NCBI RefSeq assembly: GCF_023109675.1
Contig: NZ_JALDUR010000002.1
Location: 62,001 to 126,000, forward strand
Reading direction: 5' to 3'
Length of the DNA stretch: 64,000 nt
Origin: Streptococcus parasanguinis
Lineage (GTDB): Bacteria; Bacillota; Bacilli; Lactobacillales; Streptococcaceae
Shown here: positions 55,757 through 63,577 of the stretch, one piece after another
Layout: each line of letters starts with the position of its first letter
Numbering within the stretch: the first letter of the stretch is position 1
The notes under the pieces: generated by a model
Seen by the model: the letters and a program-made list of their open reading frames with translations, nothing else
What the model was told of the DNA's origin: nothing
Database searches by the model: none
Made by a program: the position numbers and the translations under genes

Positions 55757-56964
55757 TGTCAAGTAATGTAGCAGTTAAGGTAGACCATGTAAGTAAATTT
55801 TTTAAATTACCAACAGAGTCAACTCAAAGTTTACGAACAACACTAGTAAACCGTTTTAAAGGAATTAAAGGTTACAAAAAGCAAGAAGTTTTGCGAGATA
55901 TTTCCTTTGAAGTTCAAAAAGGAGATTTCTATGGTATTGTAGGAAGAAATGGTTCTGGAAAATCTACTCTCTTAAAAATTATTTCAGAAATCTATGTGCC
56001 GGAAAAAGGTTCTGTCACCATCGATGGGAAATTGGTGTCTTTCATTGAGCTTGGAGTGGGCTTTAACCCAGAACTGACAGGTCGTGAAAATGTCTATATG
56101 AATGGGGCCATGCTGGGCTTCTCAACATCTGAAATTGATGCTATGTATGATGACATCGTAGACTTTGCTGAGTTGCATGAATTCATGAACCAAAAACTCA
56201 AGAACTACTCATCAGGTATGCAGGTTCGTCTAGCTTTTTCGGTCGCGATTAAGGCCCAAGGCGATATCTTGATTTTGGACGAGGTCCTTGCAGTAGGAGA
56301 TGAAGCCTTCCAACGCAAGTGTAACGATTACTTTATGGAGCGTAAAAAATCAGGTAAGACGACGATTCTTGTTACCCATGATATGAATGCCGTAAAAAAA
56401 TATTGTAATAAAGCTGTTTTGATTGAAAATGGCTTGGTTAAAGTAGTTGGAAACCCTGACGATGTTGCAAATCAATATAGTTATGATAATGCATCAAGTC
56501 AAAGGGTTTCGAATGATGATGTTATAGTTGAGGATTCAGCTGTAAGCAATTTAAATATAAAATTGCTTTCGAATAAAATGTCAAGTCCTGAAGATCCCAT
56601 TGAGTTTGAGGTGTCATATGATGTTAATCAGGAAATTAAAACTTACATAGCTTTCTCACTAACTGAAATTGACCGCGGACTTTGGGTATATAACGATAAT
56701 TCTTTAGATTTTTTGACGGCTGGAAAAGGAAGAAAGAATTTCCGTTACTCATGTAGTTTATCAAGCTTGAATGATATCAAATTAAAACTTCAAGTTTCTG
56801 TAAGAGATAGTTCGAATACAATGCTTGCATTTGCAAAGGGAAATAATTCACCTATAATTTTGTTAAATCGAACTGACATTTCTGATGATGATATTTCTGC
56901 AAAAGACTCTGCTACTGGATTGATTCAGAGGAATGGTCATTGGGAGACTTTAGTTGATGAATAG
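55756..56964 (+). CDS. rgpD: Polysaccharide ABC exporter ATPase RgpD with Wzt-like C-terminus
   Basis: ATPase of the rhamnan exporter, 402 residues. Walker A is GRNGSGKST, the signature YSSGMQVRLAF, Walker B ILILDEVLAVGD, and the switch VTHDMN. After residue 245 a C-terminal beta-rich domain of about 150 residues resembles the carbohydrate-binding tail of Wzt. Codon use is uneven: roughly 55980-56390 has core-like GC, while the start and the C-terminal domain are AT-rich, suggesting recombination within the gene. Overlaps the next gene by eight bases. Confidence 0.93.
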   Translation: MSSNVAVKVDHVSKFFKLPTESTQSLRTTLVNRFKGIKGYKKQEVLRDISFEVQKGDFYGIVGRNGSGKSTLLKIISEIYVPEKGSVTIDGKLVSFIELGVGFNPELTGRENVYMNGAMLGFSTSEIDAMYDDIVDFAELHEFMNQKLKNYSSGMQVRLAFSVAIKAQGDILILDEVLAVGDEAFQRKCNDYFMERKKSGKTTILVTHDMNAVKKYCNKAVLIENGLVKVVGNPDDVANQYSYDNASSQRVSNDDVIVEDSAVSNLNIKLLSNKMSSPEDPIEFEVSYDVNQEIKTYIAFSLTEIDRGLWVYNDNSLDFLTAGKGRKNFRYSCSLSSLNDIKLKLQVSVRDSSNTMLAFAKGNNSPIILLNRTDISDDDISAKDSATGLIQRNGHWETLVDE

Positions 56965-57823
56965 AATTCTTTTGTACATTCATTATAATAAATTTGATGA
57001 GGTGAGTGAGCATGTTCTTTATCAGTTAGAGCAAATAAAACCACTTTTTTCTCGTGTAATTTTAATATCCAACAGTCGTTTAGAAAAGAATTACATGCGA
57101 AAATTAGAAATAATTGGAATAACTGAAATTATTCAAAGAGCAAATATCGGATTTGATTTTGCAGCTTGGCGAGATGGAATGGATTACGTTGGTTTTGATC
57201 ATTTGGAAAAGTATGATTCTGTGACATTAATGAATGACACTTGTATAGGTCCTCTTTGGCCATTAGAACCTTATTTTAGATCATTTGAATCCGCTATAGA
57301 TTGTGATTTTTGGGGAATGACAAACTTTAAAAAAACAAAATATTTTCGAGAACATGTGCAAAGTTATTTTGTTTCCTATTCCCGAGAAGTTGTTTCATCA
57401 AAAGTGTTTAAAAGTTTTTGGATGAATGTAAAATCTTATGATAATGTGAGACAAGTTATTGATAATTATGAAACGAAATTTACATCTGAATTAAAAAGAA
57501 CAGGATTTAACTACCAGGTTGTATTTAATACTTTAGGGGAAAAATCAGATGATATGCTTCATCCCGATTTTTCTTACTATAGGCCGTTTGACATCTTGAA
57601 TCATAGGGTACCATTTTTAAAAATAAAAGCGCTACAATCACATCAAGAACAAGCAAATCAATTAAAATGTGAAATAAAATCAATTTCAGACTTTCCTTCT
57701 GAAATCTTGGAAAATGTGTATTCATCAATAGAATTTTTCTCAAACGAAATTGTGAGAAATGAGAAAATTAGTATCTTTAAAAAAGTAGTTAATAAATTAA
57801 AGAGAGTAGTAGAGAGAAGTTAA
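56957..57823 (+). CDS. rgpF: RgpF-family rhamnan synthesis protein
   Basis: Single RgpF-type glycosyltransferase domain of 288 residues: ILLYIHYNKFDEVSEHVLYQLEQ, ANIGFDFAAWRDG, LMNDTCIGPLWPLE, FWGMTNF, and a C-terminal segment with HPDFSYYRPF. Equivalent motifs occur in module 2 of the protein at 47269, so the locus has two RgpF domains. ATG 56957 lies inside the rgpD stop region and abuts the next gene by one base. AT-rich. The symbol is by family; linkage specificity is unknown. Confidence 0.82.
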   Translation: MNRILLYIHYNKFDEVSEHVLYQLEQIKPLFSRVILISNSRLEKNYMRKLEIIGITEIIQRANIGFDFAAWRDGMDYVGFDHLEKYDSVTLMNDTCIGPLWPLEPYFRSFESAIDCDFWGMTNFKKTKYFREHVQSYFVSYSREVVSSKVFKSFWMNVKSYDNVRQVIDNYETKFTSELKRTGFNYQVVFNTLGEKSDDMLHPDFSYYRPFDILNHRVPFLKIKALQSHQEQANQLKCEIKSISDFPSEILENVYSSIEFFSNEIVRNEKISIFKKVVNKLKRVVERS

Positions 57824-59496
57824 TGGAATTAAAGAGAAAGATAATAAAGGCTAAAGAGTTATATTATTTGAAGAATTTATTTTTGATAAAATATTTATTT
57901 TCACTAATAATTTCATTACTGGCTATCAGTAGTACAAAGGATTTTGGTTATACAATCATATCTTTAATTGAATTGTCATTAATTTTTTTTCTGAGTAATT
58001 TCTTTATCAAGAGATTTCAAGTTATCACTCAAATTTTCAATAGTGTGTTACTGCTGTTATATAATACACAAATACTTGTGTTAAATTTTGGAACTTCGTA
58101 TGTTACATTGACTATGGTTGATAACATAAGTTCATGGGAAGCATTGGGTGGTAGAGCGTTTATCTATGGTTTTGCTATTTTACTATTATTGTTTTTTAGT
58201 TTTTTACCGATTAATAAAATTGAATTGTTAGATACCTCAAAATTCAAAAGAGCAAGTCTGCAAGATGACCCAATATGGAAATTCCAAGATCTTATTTTTG
58301 TTATTTTGATTTTTGTATTTGAATTAATTGTATTACAATTTTTATCGGTAAAAATGTCTCCTACTGTTTCAACATATAATTTGGTACAAGATAAAATTGA
58401 GTTTGAAAAAGTAAAACGAGAGACCCTAATAAAATCAGAAAAGCTTAAACAAAAATTTCTTAAAGATGGAGTTCAAGATTATGTTAAAAAACCATCAAAC
58501 CTCCCTGATAAGCCAAATATAATCTTAATTTTTACTGAGGGATTTTCACATCATATTATCGATGACAGTAGAAATATTACTCCAACAATTAAAGAATATG
58601 AGTCGAAATCTATATCGTTTAGAAATTATTATAATCATACGTTTGCAACATACCGAGGTATAGAAAGTCAATTATTCTCGGGTTATCAAATTGAGAATAA
58701 TTCACGGAATTACTTAATTTCTCTTCCTAAATTTTTAAGTGGACAAGGATATAAAACTGAATTTATAAATACTGAACCTAAAAATAAAGAATTTACAGAT
58801 TACCTTTCTGATTTAGGTTTTGATAATATTTATAGTTCAAAGTTGGAAAATGGTAGAAAAATCTCATTTGACAAAGAAGCGTATGAGGAACTGTTCTCAC
58901 AAATAGAGAATTATTCAAAAAATAAATCTCCGTTTCTAATTTCAATGTACACATTTGGGACACATGTAGGTTCTGATGGATATAATTATAAATTAGGAGA
59001 TGGTAATGATAGAGTTCTCAATCGATTCTATGAGATGGATCAGCAGTTTAAAAAATTCATGGATCGATTTAATTCAAGTCCAATCTCAGAAAATACAGTC
59101 CTTATTTTCACCACTGACCATGCGACGTATGTTGATGATGAATATAAAAAAGCATTCCCAAATGAAAACCGTGATCATGTAAGTTTGGATAAAATTCCAT
59201 TTTTTATATACTATAAAGGTGTATCGTCTCAGACAATAGACGTGAATGGGAAAAATTCTCTTAATATGACACCAACTGTTCTAGATTTTTTAGATTATTC
59301 TTCGACAAATTATTTTTTAGGCACCTCCCTATTTTCACAAGATAACAATGACAATATGTTCAGTTCTATATACTCCGAAGGTACTGTTTTGAAAAAAACG
59401 TCAGGGAGTAAGGTAGAGGAAATTCCTGAAAGTGAATTAAAAATGATCAAAGAAAAAGTTTATGAATACTTTAAAGTATCTCAAAATAAAAACTAG
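57823..59496 (+). CDS. Sulfatase-fold glycerol-phosphate transferase, GacH/LtaS-like
   Basis: Membrane enzyme of 557 residues: about five N-terminal helices (up to residue 175), then an extracellular alkaline-phosphatase-superfamily domain. LtaS-type catalytic residues are visible: Glu239 in IFTEGFSHH, nucleophile Thr276 in HTFATYRG, His381 in FGTHVGSDG, and Asp432-His433 in FTTDHATY. GacH/SccH of related loci add glycerol phosphate to the side-chain sugar. Shorter than those proteins, with fewer membrane helices, but the position at the end of the rgp operon fits. Its acceptor is inferred. Confidence 0.8.
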   Translation: MELKRKIIKAKELYYLKNLFLIKYLFSLIISLLAISSTKDFGYTIISLIELSLIFFLSNFFIKRFQVITQIFNSVLLLLYNTQILVLNFGTSYVTLTMVDNISSWEALGGRAFIYGFAILLLLFFSFLPINKIELLDTSKFKRASLQDDPIWKFQDLIFVILIFVFELIVLQFLSVKMSPTVSTYNLVQDKIEFEKVKRETLIKSEKLKQKFLKDGVQDYVKKPSNLPDKPNIILIFTEGFSHHIIDDSRNITPTIKEYESKSISFRNYYNHTFATYRGIESQLFSGYQIENNSRNYLISLPKFLSGQGYKTEFINTEPKNKEFTDYLSDLGFDNIYSSKLENGRKISFDKEAYEELFSQIENYSKNKSPFLISMYTFGTHVGSDGYNYKLGDGNDRVLNRFYEMDQQFKKFMDRFNSSPISENTVLIFTTDHATYVDDEYKKAFPNENRDHVSLDKIPFFIYYKGVSSQTIDVNGKNSLNMTPTVLDFLDYSSTNYFLGTSLFSQDNNDNMFSSIYSEGTVLKKTSGSKVEEIPESELKMIKEKVYEYFKVSQNKN

Positions 59497-59517
59497 GACA
59501 GAATGAAACTTTTAAAA

Positions 59518-59582
59518 GGAGTGCTAGCAGTTAAAAATCTTTGTGATTTTGGCTGTCTGGCTCCCTTTTTTTTGTTTTTTAT
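59518..59582 (+). terminator. Possible terminator of the rgp operon
   Basis: Imperfect inverted repeat GGAGTGCTAGCAG...CTGTCTGGCTCC with a long loop, followed by a long T-rich run (CTTTTTTTTG). Pairing is interrupted, so moderate confidence. Confidence 0.5.
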
Positions 59583-59609
59583 GCTAAACTATTAGATGGG
59601 GGTACGCTC

Positions 59610-60086
59610 ATGATTAAGATATTTGGAAAGGTCCATTATCATTGGCAACCGGACTTATCTATTCTTGTGACTTATTGGTCCATTGCAGTGATTCCGGTCT
59701 TTATTGGACTGGCCTTGATGTATGAGAGTTCTAGTGTGCCAACGCTAGTTTTGTTTTCGTTCTTTTTATTTATGGTCTTGCTTGCGATTGGGGTCCATCG
59801 TTACTTCACGATCTATGAGGATGGGATCTTGCGGATTATTACAGCCAATCCTTTTACTCCAATCAAAGTGAAGATTGACTCGATCGAAAAGGTCGAAGTA
59901 AATAAGAAATCGATCAAGCTCATATTTAATGATGGATCGCGCAGTCGAACATTCTGTATGCGTAAATGGCCGAAAAAATACTTTATCAATGCACTTGCCT
60001 TAAATCCTTATTTTAAGGGAGAAGTAATCCTGACGGACAATTTCATCCATGTGGATTACTACGAGATGTATTATGCAAACAAATAA
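59610..60086 (+). CDS. EbsA-like small membrane protein
   Basis: Protein of 158 residues with two N-terminal membrane helices (about 19-40 and 45-65) and a cytoplasmic PH-like beta-rich domain with FTIYEDGILRII and the basic FNDGSRSRTFCMRKWPKKYF. This layout matches proteins annotated as pore-forming EbsA in streptococci and enterococci; biochemical function is not established. TGGGGGTACGCTC precedes the ATG. It is convergent with the ferredoxin gene. Confidence 0.7.
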   Translation: MIKIFGKVHYHWQPDLSILVTYWSIAVIPVFIGLALMYESSSVPTLVLFSFFLFMVLLAIGVHRYFTIYEDGILRIITANPFTPIKVKIDSIEKVEVNKKSIKLIFNDGSRSRTFCMRKWPKKYFINALALNPYFKGEVILTDNFIHVDYYEMYYANK

Positions 60087-60113
60087 AAAGCCCTCTTAAT
60101 CTTTTAAGAGAGC
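60087..60113 (-). terminator. Terminator of the ferredoxin gene
   Basis: Stem GCCCTCTTAA-TCTT-TTAAGAGAGC. The U-run (GGGCTTTTTATTT) is on the minus strand; the stop codon of the ferredoxin gene lies in the stem. Confidence 0.75.
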
Positions 60114-60296
60114 ATGAGTGGGGCATTCTTTAATAGCCTCGAGAACATCGTTTGTGACAGGGACTTCCTTTTCAAGGAGGTCGTCCTCTTCAGCAGCAAA
60201 TTTAACGATGCCATTGTCATGGTAATCAAATAATTCAGAATAGGTCTGACAGAGACCGCAAGCGATGCAACGATCTGGAATTAACGTAACTTTCAT
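60096..60296 (-). CDS. fer: [4Fe-4S] ferredoxin
   Basis: Electron carrier of 66 residues. Cys ligands are in DRCIACGLC (three of the CxxCxxC set) and the distal Cys of ECPTH, giving one [4Fe-4S] cluster; the second cluster set of clostridial ferredoxins is absent. Acidic overall, as usual. It sits divergently, 45 bases from the start of the LysM-like gene, the same neighbourhood (ferredoxin, LysM-like, cmk) as in pneumococcus. Confidence 0.92.
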   Translation of the reverse strand: MKVTLIPDRCIACGLCQTYSELFDYHDNGIVKFAAEEDDLLEKEVPVTNDVLEAIKECPTHALLKD

Positions 60297-60341
60297 ACTT
60301 CTATTGTAATGATTTTTACGAGAAAAAACAAGGAGGAAGTC

Positions 60342-60797
60342 ATGGCAAAAGAACCATGGGAAGAAGATATTTACGATGATGGAGAAGAAACATTGAAAAG
60401 AACGAGTAAGTTAAACGGAATCAAGGCAGACCGTCTATTGACGATTTTAGCCATTATTTTCTTTGTAGTAGTAGTGGCGATGGTCTGCTTGTTGATTTTC
60501 CTTTCAACAGGTGGCAGCAACAAATCAAAACAAATGTCTGGTTTCTACAATGGAGAGACTAAGGTTGAACAGAAATCATCAGCCCCTGCAGCACAAACTG
60601 ACCAAGCGGCTAAAGACGATAGTTCAAAAGATGAGAACTCTGAAGAAGGTACGATCACTGTTCAAGCAGGTGAAGGGGAAGCAGCGATTGCTGCGCGTGC
60701 TGGTATTTCCATTGCCCAATTGGAACAGTTAAATCCTTCTCATATGTCTACAGGATCATGGTATGCGAATCCTGGTGATGTCGTTAAGATTCAGTAG
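60342..60797 (+). CDS. Membrane-anchored LysM-like protein (SAG1386/EF1546 family)
   Basis: Protein of 151 residues: acidic cytoplasmic N-terminus with [11 protein letters not shown], one membrane helix (about 36-58), a Gln/Ala/Asp-rich linker, and a C-terminal degenerate LysM motif ([24 protein letters not shown] ... NPGDVVKIQ) that would bind cell-wall glycan outside. ATG 60342 follows AAGGAGGAAG. It is 14 bases before cmk, a conserved pairing in streptococci. Confidence 0.82.
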   Translation: MAKEPWEEDIYDDGEETLKRTSKLNGIKADRLLTILAIIFFVVVVAMVCLLIFLSTGGSNKSKQMSGFYNGETKVEQKSSAPAAQTDQAAKDDSSKDENSEEGTITVQAGEGEAAIAARAGISIAQLEQLNPSHMSTGSWYANPGDVVKIQ

Positions 60798-60811
60798 GAG
60801 TTGAGGACAGC

Positions 60812-61492
60812 ATGAAACAAATTCAAATTGCCATTGATGGACCGGCTTCTAGTGGAAAATCCACAGTCGCAAAGATCATTGCCAAGGATCTAGACTATAC
60901 GTATCTAGACACGGGAGCTATGTATCGTGCAGCGACTTACCTAGCTTTGCAAAATAATCTGACAGCTGAACAGGTTGATGACCTCTTAGCCCTTTTAGAT
61001 CAGTATCCAATTAGTTTCGGTCGTTCAGAAGAAGGAGAGCAGCTTGTCTTTGTAGCAGACGTGGATATTACCCACCCAATTCGCGATAACCAAGTGACCA
61101 ACAATGTTTCATGGGTTGCAGCGCTTGCGCCAGTCCGTGAAAAACTTGTCGCTCTACAGCAAGAAATTGCAGCAGAGGGGGGCATCGTTATGGATGGACG
61201 CGATATTGGGACGGTCGTCCTTCCACATGCAGAGTTGAAGATCTTTTTGGTTGCTTCGGTTGAGGAGCGGGCAGAACGTCGTTATAAGGAGAATGTTGAA
61301 AAGGGCATCACAGCGGATCTTGAATTGTTGAAAAAAGAAATCGCTGAGCGGGACTATAAGGACAGCCACCGTGCCGTTTCTCCTTTGAAACCTGCAGCTG
61401 ATGCCATTCATTTTGACACAACGGGTGTTGGAATTGCAGATGTTGTTGCCTTTATTGAAGAAAAAGCAAAAAAACTTCTTGACAAAGAATAA
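60812..61492 (+). CDS. cmk: Cytidylate kinase
   Basis: Phosphorylates CMP and dCMP. The 226 residues show the P-loop [21 protein letters not shown], the NMP-binding [26 protein letters not shown] and the LID arginines RRYKE. Length is standard. Its last codons contain the TTGACA of the infC promoter, so the next operon starts inside this gene. Confidence 0.97.
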   Translation: MKQIQIAIDGPASSGKSTVAKIIAKDLDYTYLDTGAMYRAATYLALQNNLTAEQVDDLLALLDQYPISFGRSEEGEQLVFVADVDITHPIRDNQVTNNVSWVAALAPVREKLVALQQEIAAEGGIVMDGRDIGTVVLPHAELKIFLVASVEERAERRYKENVEKGITADLELLKKEIAERDYKDSHRAVSPLKPAADAIHFDTTGVGIADVVAFIEEKAKKLLDKE

Positions 61493-61507
61493 AAAACTTG
61501 ATATCAT
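61479..61507 (+). promoter_or_regulatory. infC operon promoter
   Basis: TTGACA (61479-61484), 17-base spacer, TATCAT (61502-61507). It gives a leader of about 155 bases before infC. Confidence 0.75.
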
Positions 61508-61512
61508 ATAAA

Positions 61513-61669
61513 AGTTGAGAAAAGCAGAAGTGAGAACTTCTCGCCTTGTGACGCAAGTTGCCTGGCCCCTACGGATCAAGTTTCAGTAATGAAATACATC
61601 ATGTAGTTCGGGCCTGTATTGCAGGTCCGTTCTTTGTTTTTCTCGAATAATAAAAAAGAGGTGAAAACC
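61513..61669 (+). promoter_or_regulatory. Structured leader of infC-rpmI-rplT (L20-type attenuator candidate)
   Basis: Non-coding leader with paired segments GAGAAGTTCTC-like (AGAAGTGAGAACTTCT), CTTGTGACGCAAG, and a final hairpin CGGGCCTG-TATT-GCAGGTCCG (61608-61627) followed by TTCTTTGTTTTT, which is a good intrinsic terminator ahead of infC. In Firmicutes the same operon is controlled by L20 binding to its leader; the arrangement fits, but an L20 site was not proven here. Confidence 0.6.
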
Positions 61670-62191
61670 ATAGCAAAGCAAGACTTATTCATCAATGATG
61701 AAATTCGTGTACGTGAAGTTCGCTTAATCGGTCTTGAAGGTGAGCAATTGGGTATCAAACCACTTAGCGAAGCGCAAGCACTTGCAGACGACGCTAATGT
61801 TGACTTGGTTCTCATTCAACCTCAAGCTAAACCTCCTGTTGCGAAAATTATGGACTACGGTAAGTTCAAATTTGAGTACCAGAAGAAGCAAAAAGAACAA
61901 CGCAAAAAACAAAGCGTTGTGACCGTGAAAGAAGTTCGATTGAGCCCAGTGATTGACAAGGGTGATTTCGATACAAAACTTCGCAATGCTCGCAAATTCC
62001 TTGAAAAAGGAAATAAAGTGAAGGTATCCATTCGCTTTAAGGGTCGTATGATTACCCACAAAGAGATTGGTGCTAAAGTTTTAGCCGACTTCGCTGAAGC
62101 GACACAAGATGTGGCGATCATCGAACAACGTGCTAAGATGGATGGACGTCAAATGTTCATGCAATTGGCGCCAGCAACTGACAAGAAATAA
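61670..62191 (+). CDS. infC: Translation initiation factor IF-3, probable AUA start
   Basis: IF-3 prevents subunit association and proofreads start codons. The two domains are visible: N-terminal [14 protein letters not shown], the linker of Lys-rich [10 protein letters not shown], and C-terminal [18 protein letters not shown]. The native N-terminus ([11 protein letters not shown]) begins just after a GAGGTGAAAACC Shine-Dalgarno whose downstream codon is ATA at 61670. A TTG farther upstream (61619) overlaps the attenuator hairpin and is an unlikely start. Rare start codons are the rule for infC because IF-3 represses its own translation. 173 residues. Confidence 0.9.
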   Translation: MAKQDLFINDEIRVREVRLIGLEGEQLGIKPLSEAQALADDANVDLVLIQPQAKPPVAKIMDYGKFKFEYQKKQKEQRKKQSVVTVKEVRLSPVIDKGDFDTKLRNARKFLEKGNKVKVSIRFKGRMITHKEIGAKVLADFAEATQDVAIIEQRAKMDGRQMFMQLAPATDKK

Positions 62192-62224
62192 TCTGTCAGA
62201 AAGTTAAAAAAAGGAGAAAATATC

Positions 62225-62425
62225 ATGCCAAAACAAAAAACACACCGCGCATCAGCTAAACGTTTCAAACGTACAGGTTCTGGTGGACTTAAACGTTTCC
62301 GTGCTTACACTTCTCACCGTTTCCACGGAAAAACTAAGAAACAACGTCGTCATCTTCGTAAAGCATCTATGGTGCATTCAGGAGATTTCAAACGTATCAA
62401 AGCAATGCTTACTCGCTTGAAATAA
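62225..62425 (+). CDS. rpmI: 50S ribosomal protein L35
   Basis: 66-residue basic protein, [20 protein letters not shown], the standard L35 start, with [17 protein letters not shown] in the C-terminal half. AAAAAAGGAG precedes the ATG. Second gene of the infC-rpmI-rplT operon. Confidence 0.98.
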   Translation: MPKQKTHRASAKRFKRTGSGGLKRFRAYTSHRFHGKTKKQRRHLRKASMVHSGDFKRIKAMLTRLK

Positions 62426-62474
62426 TTGCGTATTCGTAAGTAAAGAATTCTAGGAAATATTGGAGGAAATATAA

Positions 62475-62834
62475 ATGGCACGTGTTAAAGGTGGCGTTGT
62501 ATCACGCAAACGTCGTAAACGTATTCTTAAATTAGCTAAAGGTTACTATGGAGCTAAACATATCTTGTTCCGTACTGCAAAAGAACAAGTAATGAACTCT
62601 TACTACTATGCATACCGTGACCGTCGTCAAAAGAAACGTGACTTCCGTAAATTGTGGATCACACGTATCAATGCGGCAGCTCGTTTGAACGGACTTTCAT
62701 ACTCACAATTGATGCATGGTTTGAAATTGGCTGAGATCGAAGTGAACCGTAAAATGCTTGCTGACTTAGCTGTTAACGATGCAGCAGCTTTCACAGCTCT
62801 TGCAGATGCAGCTAAAGCAAAACTTGGTAAATAA
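62475..62834 (+). CDS. rplT: 50S ribosomal protein L20
   Basis: 119-residue L20 with the basic N-terminal arm [29 protein letters not shown] and the globular C-terminus [21 protein letters not shown]. Needed for early 50S assembly and probably the feedback regulator of this operon. GGAGG lies upstream of the ATG. The operon ends at a strong terminator. Confidence 0.98.
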
Positions 62835-62841
62835 TATTTAT

Positions 62842-62876
62842 AAGGCTGAGGAGTTTTCCTCAGTCTTTTTTTCTTG
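62842..62876 (+). terminator. Terminator of infC-rpmI-rplT
   Basis: AAGGCTGAGGA-GTT-TTCCTCAGTC stem followed by TTTTTTTCTT. Confidence 0.92.
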
Positions 62877-62885
62877 CTGATTTCA

Positions 62886-62894
62886 TGCTATAAT
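62886..62894 (+). promoter_or_regulatory. comEB extended -10 promoter
   Basis: TGCTATAAT, 44 bases before the GTG start and 29 before the alternative ATG. Confidence 0.7.
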
Positions 62895-62938
62895 GAAAAT
62901 AATCGTAACCGATATGAGGAGAGATGGAGGATACAAAG

Positions 62939-63406
62939 GTGACACACAATCGACTAGCATGGGATGAATATTTTGCAGCACAGGCCTTACTGATTTCGAA
63001 TCGAGCGACATGTAATCGAGCGAAAGTAGGTGCTGTTCTGGTTAAGGATAATAAGGTCATTGCAACAGGGTATAATGGATCCGTTTCTGGGACAGATCAT
63101 TGTCTAGAGGATGGCTGTCTTATGGTCGAGGGACACTGTGTCCGGACGATTCATGCGGAAGTCAATGCGATTTTGCAAGGAGCTGAACGTGGAATTCCTA
63201 AAGGCTTTACAGCTTATGTGACGCATTTTCCTTGTCTCAATTGTACCAAGCAGTTGCTTCAAGTCGGTTGCAAGCGAGTGGTATACATTCATCAGTACCG
63301 CATCGATGAATATGCCGAATACCTCTACCGCGAAAAAGAAGTAGAACTGGTTCATCTGCCGATTGAAGAAGTCAAAAAGGCTATTGCAGAGGCTGATTTT
63401 ATTTAG
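62939..63406 (+). CDS. comEB: dCMP deaminase (ComEB family)
   Basis: Zinc-dependent deaminase making dUMP from dCMP for thymidylate synthesis. The 155 residues hold HAEVNAIL (zinc His and catalytic Glu) and PCLNCTKQL (two zinc Cys), with the allosteric and Zn-site stretch DHCLEDGCLMVEGHC also Cys/His-rich. GTG 62939 is chosen because GGAGG lies eight bases upstream and it gives the family N-terminus THNRLAWDEYF; the ATG at 62924 would place the Shine-Dalgarno inside the gene. Confidence 0.9.
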   Translation: MTHNRLAWDEYFAAQALLISNRATCNRAKVGAVLVKDNKVIATGYNGSVSGTDHCLEDGCLMVEGHCVRTIHAEVNAILQGAERGIPKGFTAYVTHFPCLNCTKQLLQVGCKRVVYIHQYRIDEYAEYLYREKEVELVHLPIEEVKKAIAEADFI

Positions 63407-63577
63407 GGAAGGCTTCCAGTCTATTTCATGATATGTTAGCAATCTAACTGGAAACCTGTCCAAATTAATGTTTAAGAGATAGCATTGAATAGATGGCTAT
63501 CATGAAAAGAATGATGGAATCAAGAATAATGGTGTTAACGGAAAAACATAAAAATATAAGAAAGTTAGGAGAAAGTG

